Position numbers and translations under genes: made by a program. The notes below the pieces were generated by a model. That model searched no databases and was not told the DNA's origin. It saw only the letters and a program-made list of their open reading frames with translations. A stretch of 64,000 bases of DNA from Candidatus Hydrogenosomobacter endosymbioticus (GTDB lineage Bacteria; Pseudomonadota; Alphaproteobacteria; Holosporales; GW7): the NCBI RefSeq assembly GCF_021654655.1, contig NZ_AP025225.1:384001-448000 (forward strand), read 5' to 3'. Below, piece after piece: positions 53,503-62,231 of the stretch; the stretch's first letter is position 1; each line of letters begins with the position of its first letter.

Positions 53503-55656
53503 CTATTCTTTCGCTTGTTTTATGCTCAGCTTTATTTTGCCTCGCTTATCAAACCCAACAACTTTAACCACAACTTCCTGTCCAACTGTCAGCACATCCG
53601 CAGGACTATCGATTCTTCTATCGCAAATTTCGCTCACATGCACAAGCCCATCCTGCTGTCCGCAAAAATTCACAAACGCACCGAAATCAACAAGCCCCAC
53701 GACCTTGCCGGTAAAGACATCCCCAACAGAGGGGACAACCGTCGTCCCTCTAATTCTTTCAACAACGCGCTTAGAAATATCGTCAGACGCAGCAAATACC
53801 TTAACAACACCATCCTGAGAAACGTCTATTTCAGCCCCCATTTCGCACAAAGACTTTATATTCTTCCCTCCAGCACCGATCAGATCTTTTATCTTATCAA
53901 CTGGAATCTTTATTGTTGTAATTCTTGGAGCGCTTTCACTTATCTTTTTGCGCGGCTCACTCAAAACCTTTTTCATTTCCGACATTATAAACTCTCTCCC
54001 TTCATTCGCTTGCTTAACAGCAGAGCGCAAAATATCCATCGATATACCAGACACCTTCAGGTCCATCTGAAGGGCCGTTATTCCCTTTTCCGTACCGGCA
54101 ACCTTAAAATCCATATCTCCCAGGTGGTCTTCGTCCCCGCTTATATCAGAGAGAACTACAACTTTACCACCCTCTTTAATAAGCCCCATGGCTATTCCTG
54201 ACACCATTCTTTTGAGTGGAACACCTGCATCCATTGCAGCAAGAGCCGCCCCACAAACAGTAGCCATAGAGGAAGATCCATCAGACTCTGTGATTTCGGA
54301 CACCAGCCTAACAGTATACGGAAACTCCTCCTGGCTCGGCAACACAGACTTAAGTGCTCTCCATGCAAGATTTCCATGCCCAACTTCGCGCCTACCTGGA
54401 GGACCTACTTTCCCTACTTCTCCAACAGAAAAATTCGGAAAGTTATAGTGCAGCAAGAAAGTCTCATGCCGTACGCCATCAAGCGAGTCAACCATCTGCG
54501 CGTCTTTAGAGCTTCCAAGGGTTGCAACAACAACCGCTTGAGTGCCGCCACGCGTAAACAAGGCGCTTCCATGCACCCTCTCGAAAAGGCCCACTCTAGA
54601 GTGTATATCGCGAACATCATTAGCTCCCCTGCCGCCAATCCTTTTCCCTTCAGACACAATTCTATTTCTCACAAAAAATTTCCAGCGCTCAGAAAACATC
54701 TTGTCAAAACAGGCCCTTGCTTCTTCAAATTCAGTGCCGCAAGACTTTCCGTCTTCTCCTGAAAATCCCAAAGAACGGAACACATCATCTGCTATGAGTT
54801 TGAGCAGCGCCTTCCGTCTCTCCTTGTCATTATCATCGCAGACAGAAGAAAGTCTGCCCGACTCAGCATCTATAGCAGAAATAACTTTATCCTCAGAAAC
54901 ACAGCACTCTTGTTCCTTAGACCTATTATAATAGGAAGCGAACTTTCCGCTCTTCTTTCGATCTGTGTGTTCGGAGCATTCCTTGCAGAGCTGACCTATA
55001 GCGTCTATAACAGGAGCAAATGCAGACCTACCATGTTCAATAGCAAGCAACATATCCTCATCAGATAGCTCCATAGCTCCAGACTCAACCATGAGAACAG
55101 CATCCAGTGTCCCAGCCACCGTCAGATCAAGCTGGGATGCTTCAAGCGATTCTCTCGAAGGATTAAGCATAAAACCTCCGCTCCCCTTCATGCCAACTCG
55201 AGCAATACAGGCCGGTCCACTAAATGGTATCCCAGACAACATAGCCGCCGCTGACGCTCCGATTGTTGCTGCAATAACAGGATCCGAGTCATCGCTATAA
55301 CTAAACACGCTACATATAATCTGTATTTCTCTTCCAAAATCAGAGCTAAATAACGGCCTGATGCTTCTGTCTATTATACGAGAAGCTAAAACCTCATGAT
55401 CAGACGGCTTGCTCTCTCTTTTCAAAAAACCACCAGGTATTTTCCCAGCGGCGTACGCTTTCTCTTGATAATGAACAGAAAGCGGCAAAAACCCACAATC
55501 GAATCCATCCTTATCAGCAGCAGTAGCGACGCACAGAACGCTCGTTCCGCCATAACGCACTAAAACAGCTCCATCTGCCTGCCGAGCAAACTCTCCTGTT
55601 TCAAAAACAAGAGAACGCCCCGCCCACTGCACTTCTTTTTTGTGGGTTTTTACCAT
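53503..55656 (-). CDS. pnp: Polynucleotide phosphorylase
   Basis: 3'-5' phosphorolytic exoribonuclease and degradosome partner. Two RNase PH domains (ETGEFARQADGAVLVRYGGTSVLCVATA; SRVGLFERVHGSALFTRGGTQAVVVATLG with the active-site SDGSSSMATVCGAALAAMDAG), then KH (IPVDKIKDLIGAGGKNIKSLCEMG) and S1 (GDVFTGKVVGLVDFGAFVNFCGQQDGLVHVSEI). At 717 residues it is normal. It follows rpsO by 54 nt in the conserved truB-rpsO-pnp order. Starts ATG 55656. Confidence 0.97.
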   Translation of the reverse strand: MVKTHKKEVQWAGRSLVFETGEFARQADGAVLVRYGGTSVLCVATAADKDGFDCGFLPLSVHYQEKAYAAGKIPGGFLKRESKPSDHEVLASRIIDRSIRPLFSSDFGREIQIICSVFSYSDDSDPVIAATIGASAAAMLSGIPFSGPACIARVGMKGSGGFMLNPSRESLEASQLDLTVAGTLDAVLMVESGAMELSDEDMLLAIEHGRSAFAPVIDAIGQLCKECSEHTDRKKSGKFASYYNRSKEQECCVSEDKVISAIDAESGRLSSVCDDNDKERRKALLKLIADDVFRSLGFSGEDGKSCGTEFEEARACFDKMFSERWKFFVRNRIVSEGKRIGGRGANDVRDIHSRVGLFERVHGSALFTRGGTQAVVVATLGSSKDAQMVDSLDGVRHETFLLHYNFPNFSVGEVGKVGPPGRREVGHGNLAWRALKSVLPSQEEFPYTVRLVSEITESDGSSSMATVCGAALAAMDAGVPLKRMVSGIAMGLIKEGGKVVVLSDISGDEDHLGDMDFKVAGTEKGITALQMDLKVSGISMDILRSAVKQANEGREFIMSEMKKVLSEPRKKISESAPRITTIKIPVDKIKDLIGAGGKNIKSLCEMGAEIDVSQDGVVKVFAASDDISKRVVERIRGTTVVPSVGDVFTGKVVGLVDFGAFVNFCGQQDGLVHVSEICDRRIDSPADVLTVGQEVVVKVVGFDKRGKIKLSIKQAKE

Positions 55657-55709
55657 AAATATCTTCCTTTATTCACTAAACTTTTCCCTTTTGCCAACCT
55701 TCCTCGGAA

Positions 55710-55979
55710 CTACCTTCTCAACCCTAACGATTTAATAACGTTTTGATATGATTCAGGGTTTTGTTTTTTCAAGTAGTCCAATAAAGACCTTCTTCTGCTC
55801 ACTTGCTTTAAAAGCCCGCGCCTACAATGAAAATCCTTTTGATTCAACTTAATATGCTCACTTATGTTATTAATTTGAGCTGTCAAAACAGCTATCTGCA
55901 CCTCAGGAGAGCCGGTATCACCCTGCTTCCTCTGAAAAGCCTTCATAATTTCTTGCTTTTTCTCTTTAGATATCGACAT
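55710..55979 (-). CDS. rpsO: 30S ribosomal protein S15
   Basis: Binds 16S rRNA in the platform. It reads [33 protein letters not shown] and [28 protein letters not shown] 55979 has a strong GGAGGAAAAAG and gives 89 residues, the universal size; the frame is open 31 codons upstream into truB but is not S15. Lies between truB and pnp. Confidence 0.97.
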   Translation of the reverse strand: MSISKEKKQEIMKAFQRKQGDTGSPEVQIAVLTAQINNISEHIKLNQKDFHCRRGLLKQVSRRRSLLDYLKKQNPESYQNVIKSLGLRR

Positions 55980-56016
55980 CTTTTTCCTCCATATTAGCGC
56001 CACAAAACAACAAGTA

Positions 56017-56901
56017 TCACAAAAAACACCTCTTAGGAACAATCTCCTCACCGTCGCGATCACATAACGCAACCAGCATATTGTCGCACATACAGGCGAC
56101 TCTGCCGTCCCCAGAACAACTATTTCCCTTCAACACCGGCAATCCGTGCCACAGCCTGCTTCGTTCCTCTGCTGTCACAGCGCAAACCGGGATGTCGCCC
56201 AGCCCAGCACACAAAGAAAACAAAAAGCCTCTATCGCCCTTATACATCATTTCCTGAAAAAAATCTATACTTGTCGCGAGCTCACAACTGAAAGGACCTA
56301 CCCTAGTTCTTCTAAGCTGAGACAAATGGCCGCACGTGTTTAGGGCCCTAGCTATATCTTCTCCGAGCGAACGAATATATGTTCCGCTTGCACATTTTAC
56401 CCTAAAATCTGCGGAATCAACCGTTTTCATATCTAAAAATTCAAGCTCAAATATTCGAACCTTTCTTGGCAAGATTTCAAAAACCTCTTTTTTTCTAGCC
56501 AATTTATATGCTGGAACCCCACGAATTTTTATCGCGCTAAATGACGGCGGAGTTTGGTCTATCTCTCCTATAAAGCCTCTAATCACAGATACGATTTCGG
56601 ACTCTCTTGGAATATAGCAATTCCTTTCCTCTTCATCTCCATAGCAATCACCAGTAGAGGTCTTCGCTCCAAATGATAACGTAAACTCATACTCTTTGCT
56701 TTGAGACATAAGAATAGGAATAAGGCTCGTAGCCCGCCCAAAAGCAACTGGCAAAACACCTGTAGCGAACGGATCAAGCGTTCCAGCATGACCTGCTCGC
56801 ACTTTTTTTCCAACAATTTCTTTGATGATCTTTTTAACCCTAGACGTCACACGCATAGAAGTTATTCCGCAACTTTTGTCTATTACAGCCCATCCATCCA
56901 T
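56017..56901 (-). CDS. truB: tRNA pseudouridine55 synthase TruB
   Basis: Makes pseudouridine 55 in the T-loop. [16 protein letters not shown] at the N-terminus, the catalytic Asp in [49 protein letters not shown], and the C-terminal [32 protein letters not shown]. At 294 residues it is normal. First gene of truB-rpsO-pnp; rpsO starts 37 nt after its end. The 296-nt gap upstream (56902-57197) shows no gene. Confidence 0.95.
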   Translation of the reverse strand: MDGWAVIDKSCGITSMRVTSRVKKIIKEIVGKKVRAGHAGTLDPFATGVLPVAFGRATSLIPILMSQSKEYEFTLSFGAKTSTGDCYGDEEERNCYIPRESEIVSVIRGFIGEIDQTPPSFSAIKIRGVPAYKLARKKEVFEILPRKVRIFELEFLDMKTVDSADFRVKCASGTYIRSLGEDIARALNTCGHLSQLRRTRVGPFSCELATSIDFFQEMMYKGDRGFLFSLCAGLGDIPVCAVTAEERSRLWHGLPVLKGNSCSGDGRVACMCDNMLVALCDRDGEEIVPKRCFL

Positions 56902-57197
56902 TAAACATTCCAGATACGTTTCGCAATTACATAAATATTTGTAAAAATCCCTATAAAGTAAAGCGGTATTTAATCGATTTTTCTTTTACGAATAGCGCAA
57001 AACTAGCCGTCAGCATATATTTAATGCAAATGCACAACAGTAATTCAATGCGATACGAATTACTGTTGCGCGAATTAATCAGTTAATAGTAAAATGTCGG
57101 AAATAGCTCGATCAGACTTGGCTTTACGCAGCAAAAAGTTGTCCAAAACGTAGCATGCTAGGTTTTTGTAGCAAAAATCTAAACTATTGGAGGATGT

Positions 57198-58163
57198 TTG
57201 AAAAAGGTCAAAAAGTTTGTTTGCGCATTTCCAGGTCAAGGATCGCAGCACGTAGGCATGGGCGCCTCCTTAATAAAGCAGTTTTCGTGTGCTAGAGATA
57301 TTATGGAAGAAATATCAGACGCGTGTAGCATAGACATCGTAGACGTTATGCTGTCTGGCGCTGAGGAAAAGTTGGCGCAAACAGAATTTTCCCAATTAGC
57401 AATTTTTTCTGTAAGCATTTGCTCCGCCAGCGTTTTGCAAAACGAATTTGGGATAGACTTGTCTCAGGCCTGTTTTATGTCTGGCCACTCTGTTGGAGAG
57501 TATGCAGCAGTTTGCGCAGCGGGGGTCGCGTCTATACAGCAATGCGCAAAAATTATTCGCCGCAGGTCTCTCGCAATGAAAAAATCGTGCCAAAATAACC
57601 CAGGGAAAATGCTTGTAGTTTTGGGGCTAGGGATCTCATCTATAAACGAGATTGTTAAAGAAATAGAATCTTACGGAAAAGAAAAGTGTTATATATCTGT
57701 GGATAACATAGACGGCCAAGCCGTGCTAAGCGGAAGCGTCCCCGCTCTTATAGAAGCCGCAAAAATTGCAAAACTAAAGGGAGCAAAAAGAGCGGCAGAA
57801 CTAAACGTTGAAGGCCCATTTCACTCACCTTTAATGCAAGAAGCTCATGATGAAATAAAAGAGACAATAGAAGAATCGATTTTTATAGACCCAGTGGTTC
57901 CAGTCATCACTAATTTCTCTGCACGTCCACAAACATCTTGTTCGGTAATAAAAAACCACCTTATTAATCAAACGACAGGCAAGGTTCGATGGAGAGAAAC
58001 TCAGGAATTTATGGCGTCCTCCGGAATAGAGGCTTTCATAGAGCTAGGCGCTAGTAGCATCCTTTCTGGAATGGCAAAGAAATGTATCCCTTATGCCTCC
58101 TGCTTCTCCGCGCAAGATGCAGAAAGCATGTCTTCAATTTCGGACTATATGAAATCCTGTTAG
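57198..58163 (+). CDS. fabD: Malonyl-CoA:ACP transacylase FabD
   Basis: Loads malonyl onto ACP for fatty acid synthesis. AFPGQGSQHVGMGASL at the N-terminus, the active-site Ser in MSGHSVGEYAAVCAAG, and VEGPFHSPLM with the catalytic His. The start is TTG 57198, decided by GGAGG 5 nt before it; an ATG three bases upstream is out of frame. At 321 residues it is normal. fabG/acpP/fabF do not follow. Confidence 0.94.
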   Translation: MKKVKKFVCAFPGQGSQHVGMGASLIKQFSCARDIMEEISDACSIDIVDVMLSGAEEKLAQTEFSQLAIFSVSICSASVLQNEFGIDLSQACFMSGHSVGEYAAVCAAGVASIQQCAKIIRRRSLAMKKSCQNNPGKMLVVLGLGISSINEIVKEIESYGKEKCYISVDNIDGQAVLSGSVPALIEAAKIAKLKGAKRAAELNVEGPFHSPLMQEAHDEIKETIEESIFIDPVVPVITNFSARPQTSCSVIKNHLINQTTGKVRWRETQEFMASSGIEAFIELGASSILSGMAKKCIPYASCFSAQDAESMSSISDYMKSC

Positions 58164-58179
58164 ACTGCAATTCCGTATT

Positions 58180-58815
58180 TCATATCGATATACTAGCGTA
58201 TGAAAATCCTTGAGGCGGACTTTGTATAGGAATTTCGAAATGGAACGTTTCTTCAGGAAGAAGGGTTTGCCTTTCCGGAACGTATCTAACCTGACGTAAA
58301 ACAATTTTTTCTCCCTTTTCCTCTTTTATGAACGATATCAAAAGCGGCGGTAGCGCTTCTTTTTTTCTGGAAGAATTAAACAAATCTCCAACTATTAAAA
58401 TAGTGTTAGAATTTTTATTGATTTGAGTAGAGAAATACTTAATTTCTATAACCCTTTTATCAGAATACACAACTGGAATTTCCAGCAATGCATATAAATC
58501 AACCATCGAAGGGAAAAGCTCAACCAACTTATTACGCATCATAAAAGCAGACAAGAAAAAAAGGCTGGCGGCGAACGCGCTAACTGCTATGTTGAAAAAC
58601 ACCCCTTCGCTATTTTTTTTGCGACCTGTTTGTTTTTCCTCATCAATCACCATAGGAACCTTTCCAAGAGCCACAAGGCTATTTTTTGTTGGCAAAGGAG
58701 GGTCTTGTTTCCATACATGCCCGCATGATGTGCACCGCACATACCTGCCCTTAGAGCCGATTACATCTTCATCTATGTGATATCGTTTCGCGCAAGAAGC
58801 ACACCTTACTATCAT
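58180..58815 (-). CDS. Zinc-ribbon membrane protein (MJ0042/DUF3426-type)
   Basis: An N-terminal zinc ribbon (MIVRCASCAKRYHIDEDVIGSKGRYVRCTSCGHVWKQ; four Cys as two CxxC pairs) of the MJ0042 type, a cytoplasmic linker, one membrane span (residues ~75-98, FFNIAVSAFAASLFFLSAFMM), and a ~110-residue C-terminal part resembling DUF3426/FxLYD beta-sandwich (NSNTILIVGDLFNSSRKKEALPPLLISF). ATG 58815 gives 211 residues. Many alphaproteobacteria carry such a protein beside ftsE/ftsX-related genes; the function is not established. Convergent with fabD. Confidence 0.75.
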   Translation of the reverse strand: MIVRCASCAKRYHIDEDVIGSKGRYVRCTSCGHVWKQDPPLPTKNSLVALGKVPMVIDEEKQTGRKKNSEGVFFNIAVSAFAASLFFLSAFMMRNKLVELFPSMVDLYALLEIPVVYSDKRVIEIKYFSTQINKNSNTILIVGDLFNSSRKKEALPPLLISFIKEEKGEKIVLRQVRYVPERQTLLPEETFHFEIPIQSPPQGFSYASISI

Positions 58816-58919
58816 ACTCGCCAATTATCAACATAAAATCGCCACATACAGAGCGAAAAACAGACCTGAACAAAGGATCGCGCAAAAATAGTTAAATAGT
58901 CAAGGCAACGCATAGAGGT

Positions 58920-59885
58920 TTAAAATTTCGCCACACACGCACCAGCGGTAAACCCTGCTCCAAAGGCAACAAATAACACGGTTTTTCCAGATAGAGCTAG
59001 AGCTCCTCCATAATTGGACCAAAGAGCCAATGGAACAGAAGCAGCGCAAGTGTTAGAGTGGCTAGCTATAGAACAAACCATTTTATCTTTCGCGTCAAAC
59101 CTTTGAGCCAAAAGATCTATAATTCTTTTATTTGCTTGATGGGGAACTATTATGTCAACACCGCTCATATCAATCCCAGCATCGTCTAAAACAGCAAAGC
59201 ACAGCTTCTCCATTTGCGTCACAGCCTCTTTGAAAACCTCTCGACCGCTCATTTTTATTGTACCAGACGTACGCGTCGTCCCAGGTCCGCCAGACACATA
59301 TAAAAACCCATATCCTCTACCATTAGTATAAAGCCTAGACGCAATAACGCCTTTCAAGCTATTTTCAGAAGAATGGCCCGCCCTAAGCAAAAAAGCTCCC
59401 GCTCCATCTCCAAACAAAACAGCTGTCGACCTATCAGACCAGTCAACAACTTTCGACAAAGAGTCGGCTCCTATAACAAGCGCTGTTTTAATATTGCCAA
59501 GTTTTATATAGGACCTAGCAACATCCAAAGCAAACAAAAATCCACTACAAGCAGCGTTTAGATCAAACGCTATAGCCCCAAAAGCACCCAGTTTTTTCTG
59601 TACCTTAGTCGCAGCTGCTGGAAAAGTGTTGTCAGCTGTTGATGTAGCAACAATTATAAGATCTATATCTTCTGCTGAAACGCCTGCATCTTCAATAGCA
59701 ACTTCTGCTGCACTACATGCCATATCTGACGTCGACTCCTCGTCACTTATTATCCGTCTTTCTTTGATCCCTGTTCTTTCAGAGATCCATTGATCGGACG
59801 TATCAAGTGTTAGAGACAGCATGTCGTTCGTCACGACATTCGAAGGAAGGTATCCGCCAATCCCACATATAACGCAGCTGCACAT
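58920..59885 (-). CDS. fabH: 3-oxoacyl-ACP synthase III (KAS III)
   Basis: Starts fatty acid chains from acetyl-CoA and malonyl-ACP. SYLPSNVVTND-type N-terminus (GYLPSNVVTNDMLS), catalytic Cys in FDLNAACSGFLFALDVA, His in IVPHQANKRIIDL and Asn in SIASHSNTCAASVPLAL. At 321 residues it is normal. plsX, the usual neighbour, is absent. Starts ATG 59885. Confidence 0.95.
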   Translation of the reverse strand: MCSCVICGIGGYLPSNVVTNDMLSLTLDTSDQWISERTGIKERRIISDEESTSDMACSAAEVAIEDAGVSAEDIDLIIVATSTADNTFPAAATKVQKKLGAFGAIAFDLNAACSGFLFALDVARSYIKLGNIKTALVIGADSLSKVVDWSDRSTAVLFGDGAGAFLLRAGHSSENSLKGVIASRLYTNGRGYGFLYVSGGPGTTRTSGTIKMSGREVFKEAVTQMEKLCFAVLDDAGIDMSGVDIIVPHQANKRIIDLLAQRFDAKDKMVCSIASHSNTCAASVPLALWSNYGGALALSGKTVLFVAFGAGFTAGACVAKF

Positions 59886-59973
59886 AAAATTTCAGCATTA
59901 AAACAACTATCGATTATTATACATCACAGCAACCATAAGTAAAAATTCATGTAACTACCCAAGAAAAAAGCGA

Positions 59974-60047
59974 TCGGAGTGGTGGGATTTGAACCCGCGA
60001 CCCCCGCGTCCCGAACGCGGTGCGCTACCAGGCTGCGCTACACTCCG
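59974..60047 (-). tRNA. tRNA-Pro (anticodon CGG)
   Basis: Minus-strand cloverleaf: acceptor CGGAGTG/CACTCCG, D-arm with GCGCAGCCTGGTAGCGC, anticodon stem CCGCG/CGCGG with loop TTCGGGA (anticodon CGG), T-arm with GTTCAAATC, discriminator A. CCA is not encoded. Confidence 0.95.
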
Positions 60048-60182
60048 CAATGAGATGCTATAGCAACAAAAGTGTTTTTTCAATTGGCTCCGACATACAC
60101 CAGGCATACACCGATCTGCTATTCCATTTTTAAAAATATGGTCTAAAATCTTATCTGAATGTGCTATCAGCGAGCCGATATT

Positions 60183-62138
60183 ATGGTTGAAATTTTTTTA
60201 TTGCAAAATGGCGCTGAGTCAAAGCCTCAAAAGCTTACATTTGATTTATATGAAGTTTTTGGGCACGACGTAGCTAAAAAAATCGGTGCCGACAAGTCTG
60301 CCGTTGCAATAGAAGTTCATGGAGAAATAAAGGACCTATCGAGTAAAATCCCTCATAACTCCAAAGTACGAATGATAATGGAGAACGATAGCGAAGGCCT
60401 TCATATAATACGGCATAGCACAGCCCATATACTAGCCGAAGCAGTCAGAGAGCTGTTTCCAGATGTCAGACCAGCTATAGGGCCGGTTATTGAAAATGGT
60501 TTCTACTATGATTTTAAAAGCGAAAGACCATTTACAGAGGATGATCTAAAGGTAATAGAAGCAAAAATGCAGGAGCTGGTTGAACGAGACCAAAAATTTG
60601 TTCGCTCAGAACAGAGTCGCAACGACGCTCTCGAGATGTTTATGAAAAAAGATGAACCGTTTAAGCAGATGCTCGTTCAGAAAATCCCAGAAAATGAAAA
60701 GATATCCATATATCAGCAAGGATCTTTCGTTGATCTGTGCCGAGGCCCCCATATACCCTCTACAGGAAGGCTTAAAGGATGTTTTGCGTTGACAAAGGTC
60801 GCTGGAGCATATTGGCTTGGCGACCATAATAATGAACAACTTCAAAGAATTTATGGTACGGCATGGCATAGCAACGCCGCATTGAAAGAGCATTTAGCTA
60901 ACCTGGAAGAAGCAGAAAAAAGAAACCATATAAAGCTCGGAAAAGAGATGGCGCTTTTTCATACTCAAGAAGAAGCTCCTGGCTGTGTGTTTTGGCACCC
61001 AAACGGATGGATAATATACCAGGAAATAATCTCGTATATGAGAAAAAAACTGTCTGCTAATGGCTATTCCGAGGTAAACACACCTCATATAGTATCTAAA
61101 GCCCTTTGGGAACAGTCTGGTCATTGGGAAAAATTTCGCGACGTCATGTTCTTGATAGAACAGGAAAAAGCAACTCACGGTGTGAAACCGATGAATTGCC
61201 CTTGCCACATACAGATATTCAAGAAAGGACCAAAATGCTGCGGACTTACAAGCTATAAAGACCTTCCCATAAGAATGGCGGAGTTCGGAAGCTGCTCGCG
61301 AAACGAGCCGTCTGGATCGCTATATGGGATCATGCGCGTTCGAAGTTTTGTACAAGACGATGCTCACATATTCTGCTCAACCGAGCAAATTGTAGAGGAA
61401 ACCATTAGATTCTGCTCTCTACTCAGAGAGATCTATAAAGATTTTGGGTTTTGCGATATCATTGTTCGCCTTGCGACGAGGCCAGAAAAGCGGCTAGGGT
61501 CTAATGAACTGTGGGACAAGGCTGAACGCTCGCTTATGGAAGCGTCTGATGCTTCTGGTCTTTTATACACAATTTTCCCAGGAGAGGGAGCTTTTTATGG
61601 CCCTAAGCTTGAATTTGTATTAAAAGATTCTTTGGGAAGGCTCTGGCAATGCGGAACTTTTCAGATAGATTTTGTTCTTCCCGATCGCATGGGAGCACAC
61701 TATATAGCTGAAGATGGAAAGAAAAAGCATCCGGTCATGCTTCACCGGGCGATTTTAGGATCTTTGGAGCGTTTTATAGGAATTTTGCTGGAAAATTATG
61801 GAGGCTGGATTCCGCTCTGGCTTTCTCCGATACAAGTTTCTGTTGCTACGATAAGCGAGGCTTTCGTTCCATATGGAGAAAAAGTTGTCCAAGAACTTTT
61901 GAAAGCAGGGCTCAGAGTAGAGCGAGATTTTAGGAATGAGAAAATATCATACAAAATAAGAGAGCTGCATTCTCAGAAAGTTCCATGCATTTTTGTCGTC
62001 GGAGCAAAAGAAGAAGCGTCTGAAAAAGTGTGCCTTAGGGCAGGAGAAACTCAGAAGATATTGGGCTTGCAAGAGGCTATAGATTTGATTAAAAAAGTCA
62101 TAGCGGAAAAATCTGTTGCAAAGAACTCTATTGTGTGA
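60183..62138 (+). CDS. thrS: Threonyl-tRNA synthetase
   Basis: Charges tRNA-Thr (one such tRNA is at 18543). TGS domain at the N-terminus, editing domain with the HSTAHILAEAVRELFPD motif, class II core with motif 2 region (MAEFGSCSRNEPSGSLYGIMRVRSFVQDDAHIF) and MNCPCHIQIF, motif 3 HRAILGSLERFIGILLE, then the anticodon-binding domain. ATG 60183 gives 651 residues; GTG 60159 would add eight. Normal size. Confidence 0.97.
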   Translation: MVEIFLLQNGAESKPQKLTFDLYEVFGHDVAKKIGADKSAVAIEVHGEIKDLSSKIPHNSKVRMIMENDSEGLHIIRHSTAHILAEAVRELFPDVRPAIGPVIENGFYYDFKSERPFTEDDLKVIEAKMQELVERDQKFVRSEQSRNDALEMFMKKDEPFKQMLVQKIPENEKISIYQQGSFVDLCRGPHIPSTGRLKGCFALTKVAGAYWLGDHNNEQLQRIYGTAWHSNAALKEHLANLEEAEKRNHIKLGKEMALFHTQEEAPGCVFWHPNGWIIYQEIISYMRKKLSANGYSEVNTPHIVSKALWEQSGHWEKFRDVMFLIEQEKATHGVKPMNCPCHIQIFKKGPKCCGLTSYKDLPIRMAEFGSCSRNEPSGSLYGIMRVRSFVQDDAHIFCSTEQIVEETIRFCSLLREIYKDFGFCDIIVRLATRPEKRLGSNELWDKAERSLMEASDASGLLYTIFPGEGAFYGPKLEFVLKDSLGRLWQCGTFQIDFVLPDRMGAHYIAEDGKKKHPVMLHRAILGSLERFIGILLENYGGWIPLWLSPIQVSVATISEAFVPYGEKVVQELLKAGLRVERDFRNEKISYKIRELHSQKVPCIFVVGAKEEASEKVCLRAGETQKILGLQEAIDLIKKVIAEKSVAKNSIV

Positions 62139-62231
62139 CCTTGTTCTACAGAGCGAACGCCCTTTCCCTAATCCAGAATCTGGAGCAGTCCAATCAAAGC
62201 TCTGAAATCACCCACACCAATAACTTAAGTT

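Noticed and set aside
53464-54201. 245-codon plus-strand ORF opposite pnp
   Set aside because: It lies wholly antisense to the conserved C-terminal KH/S1 part of pnp; its product is Asn/His/Arg-rich with no family features. Long antisense frames are expected from codon bias.
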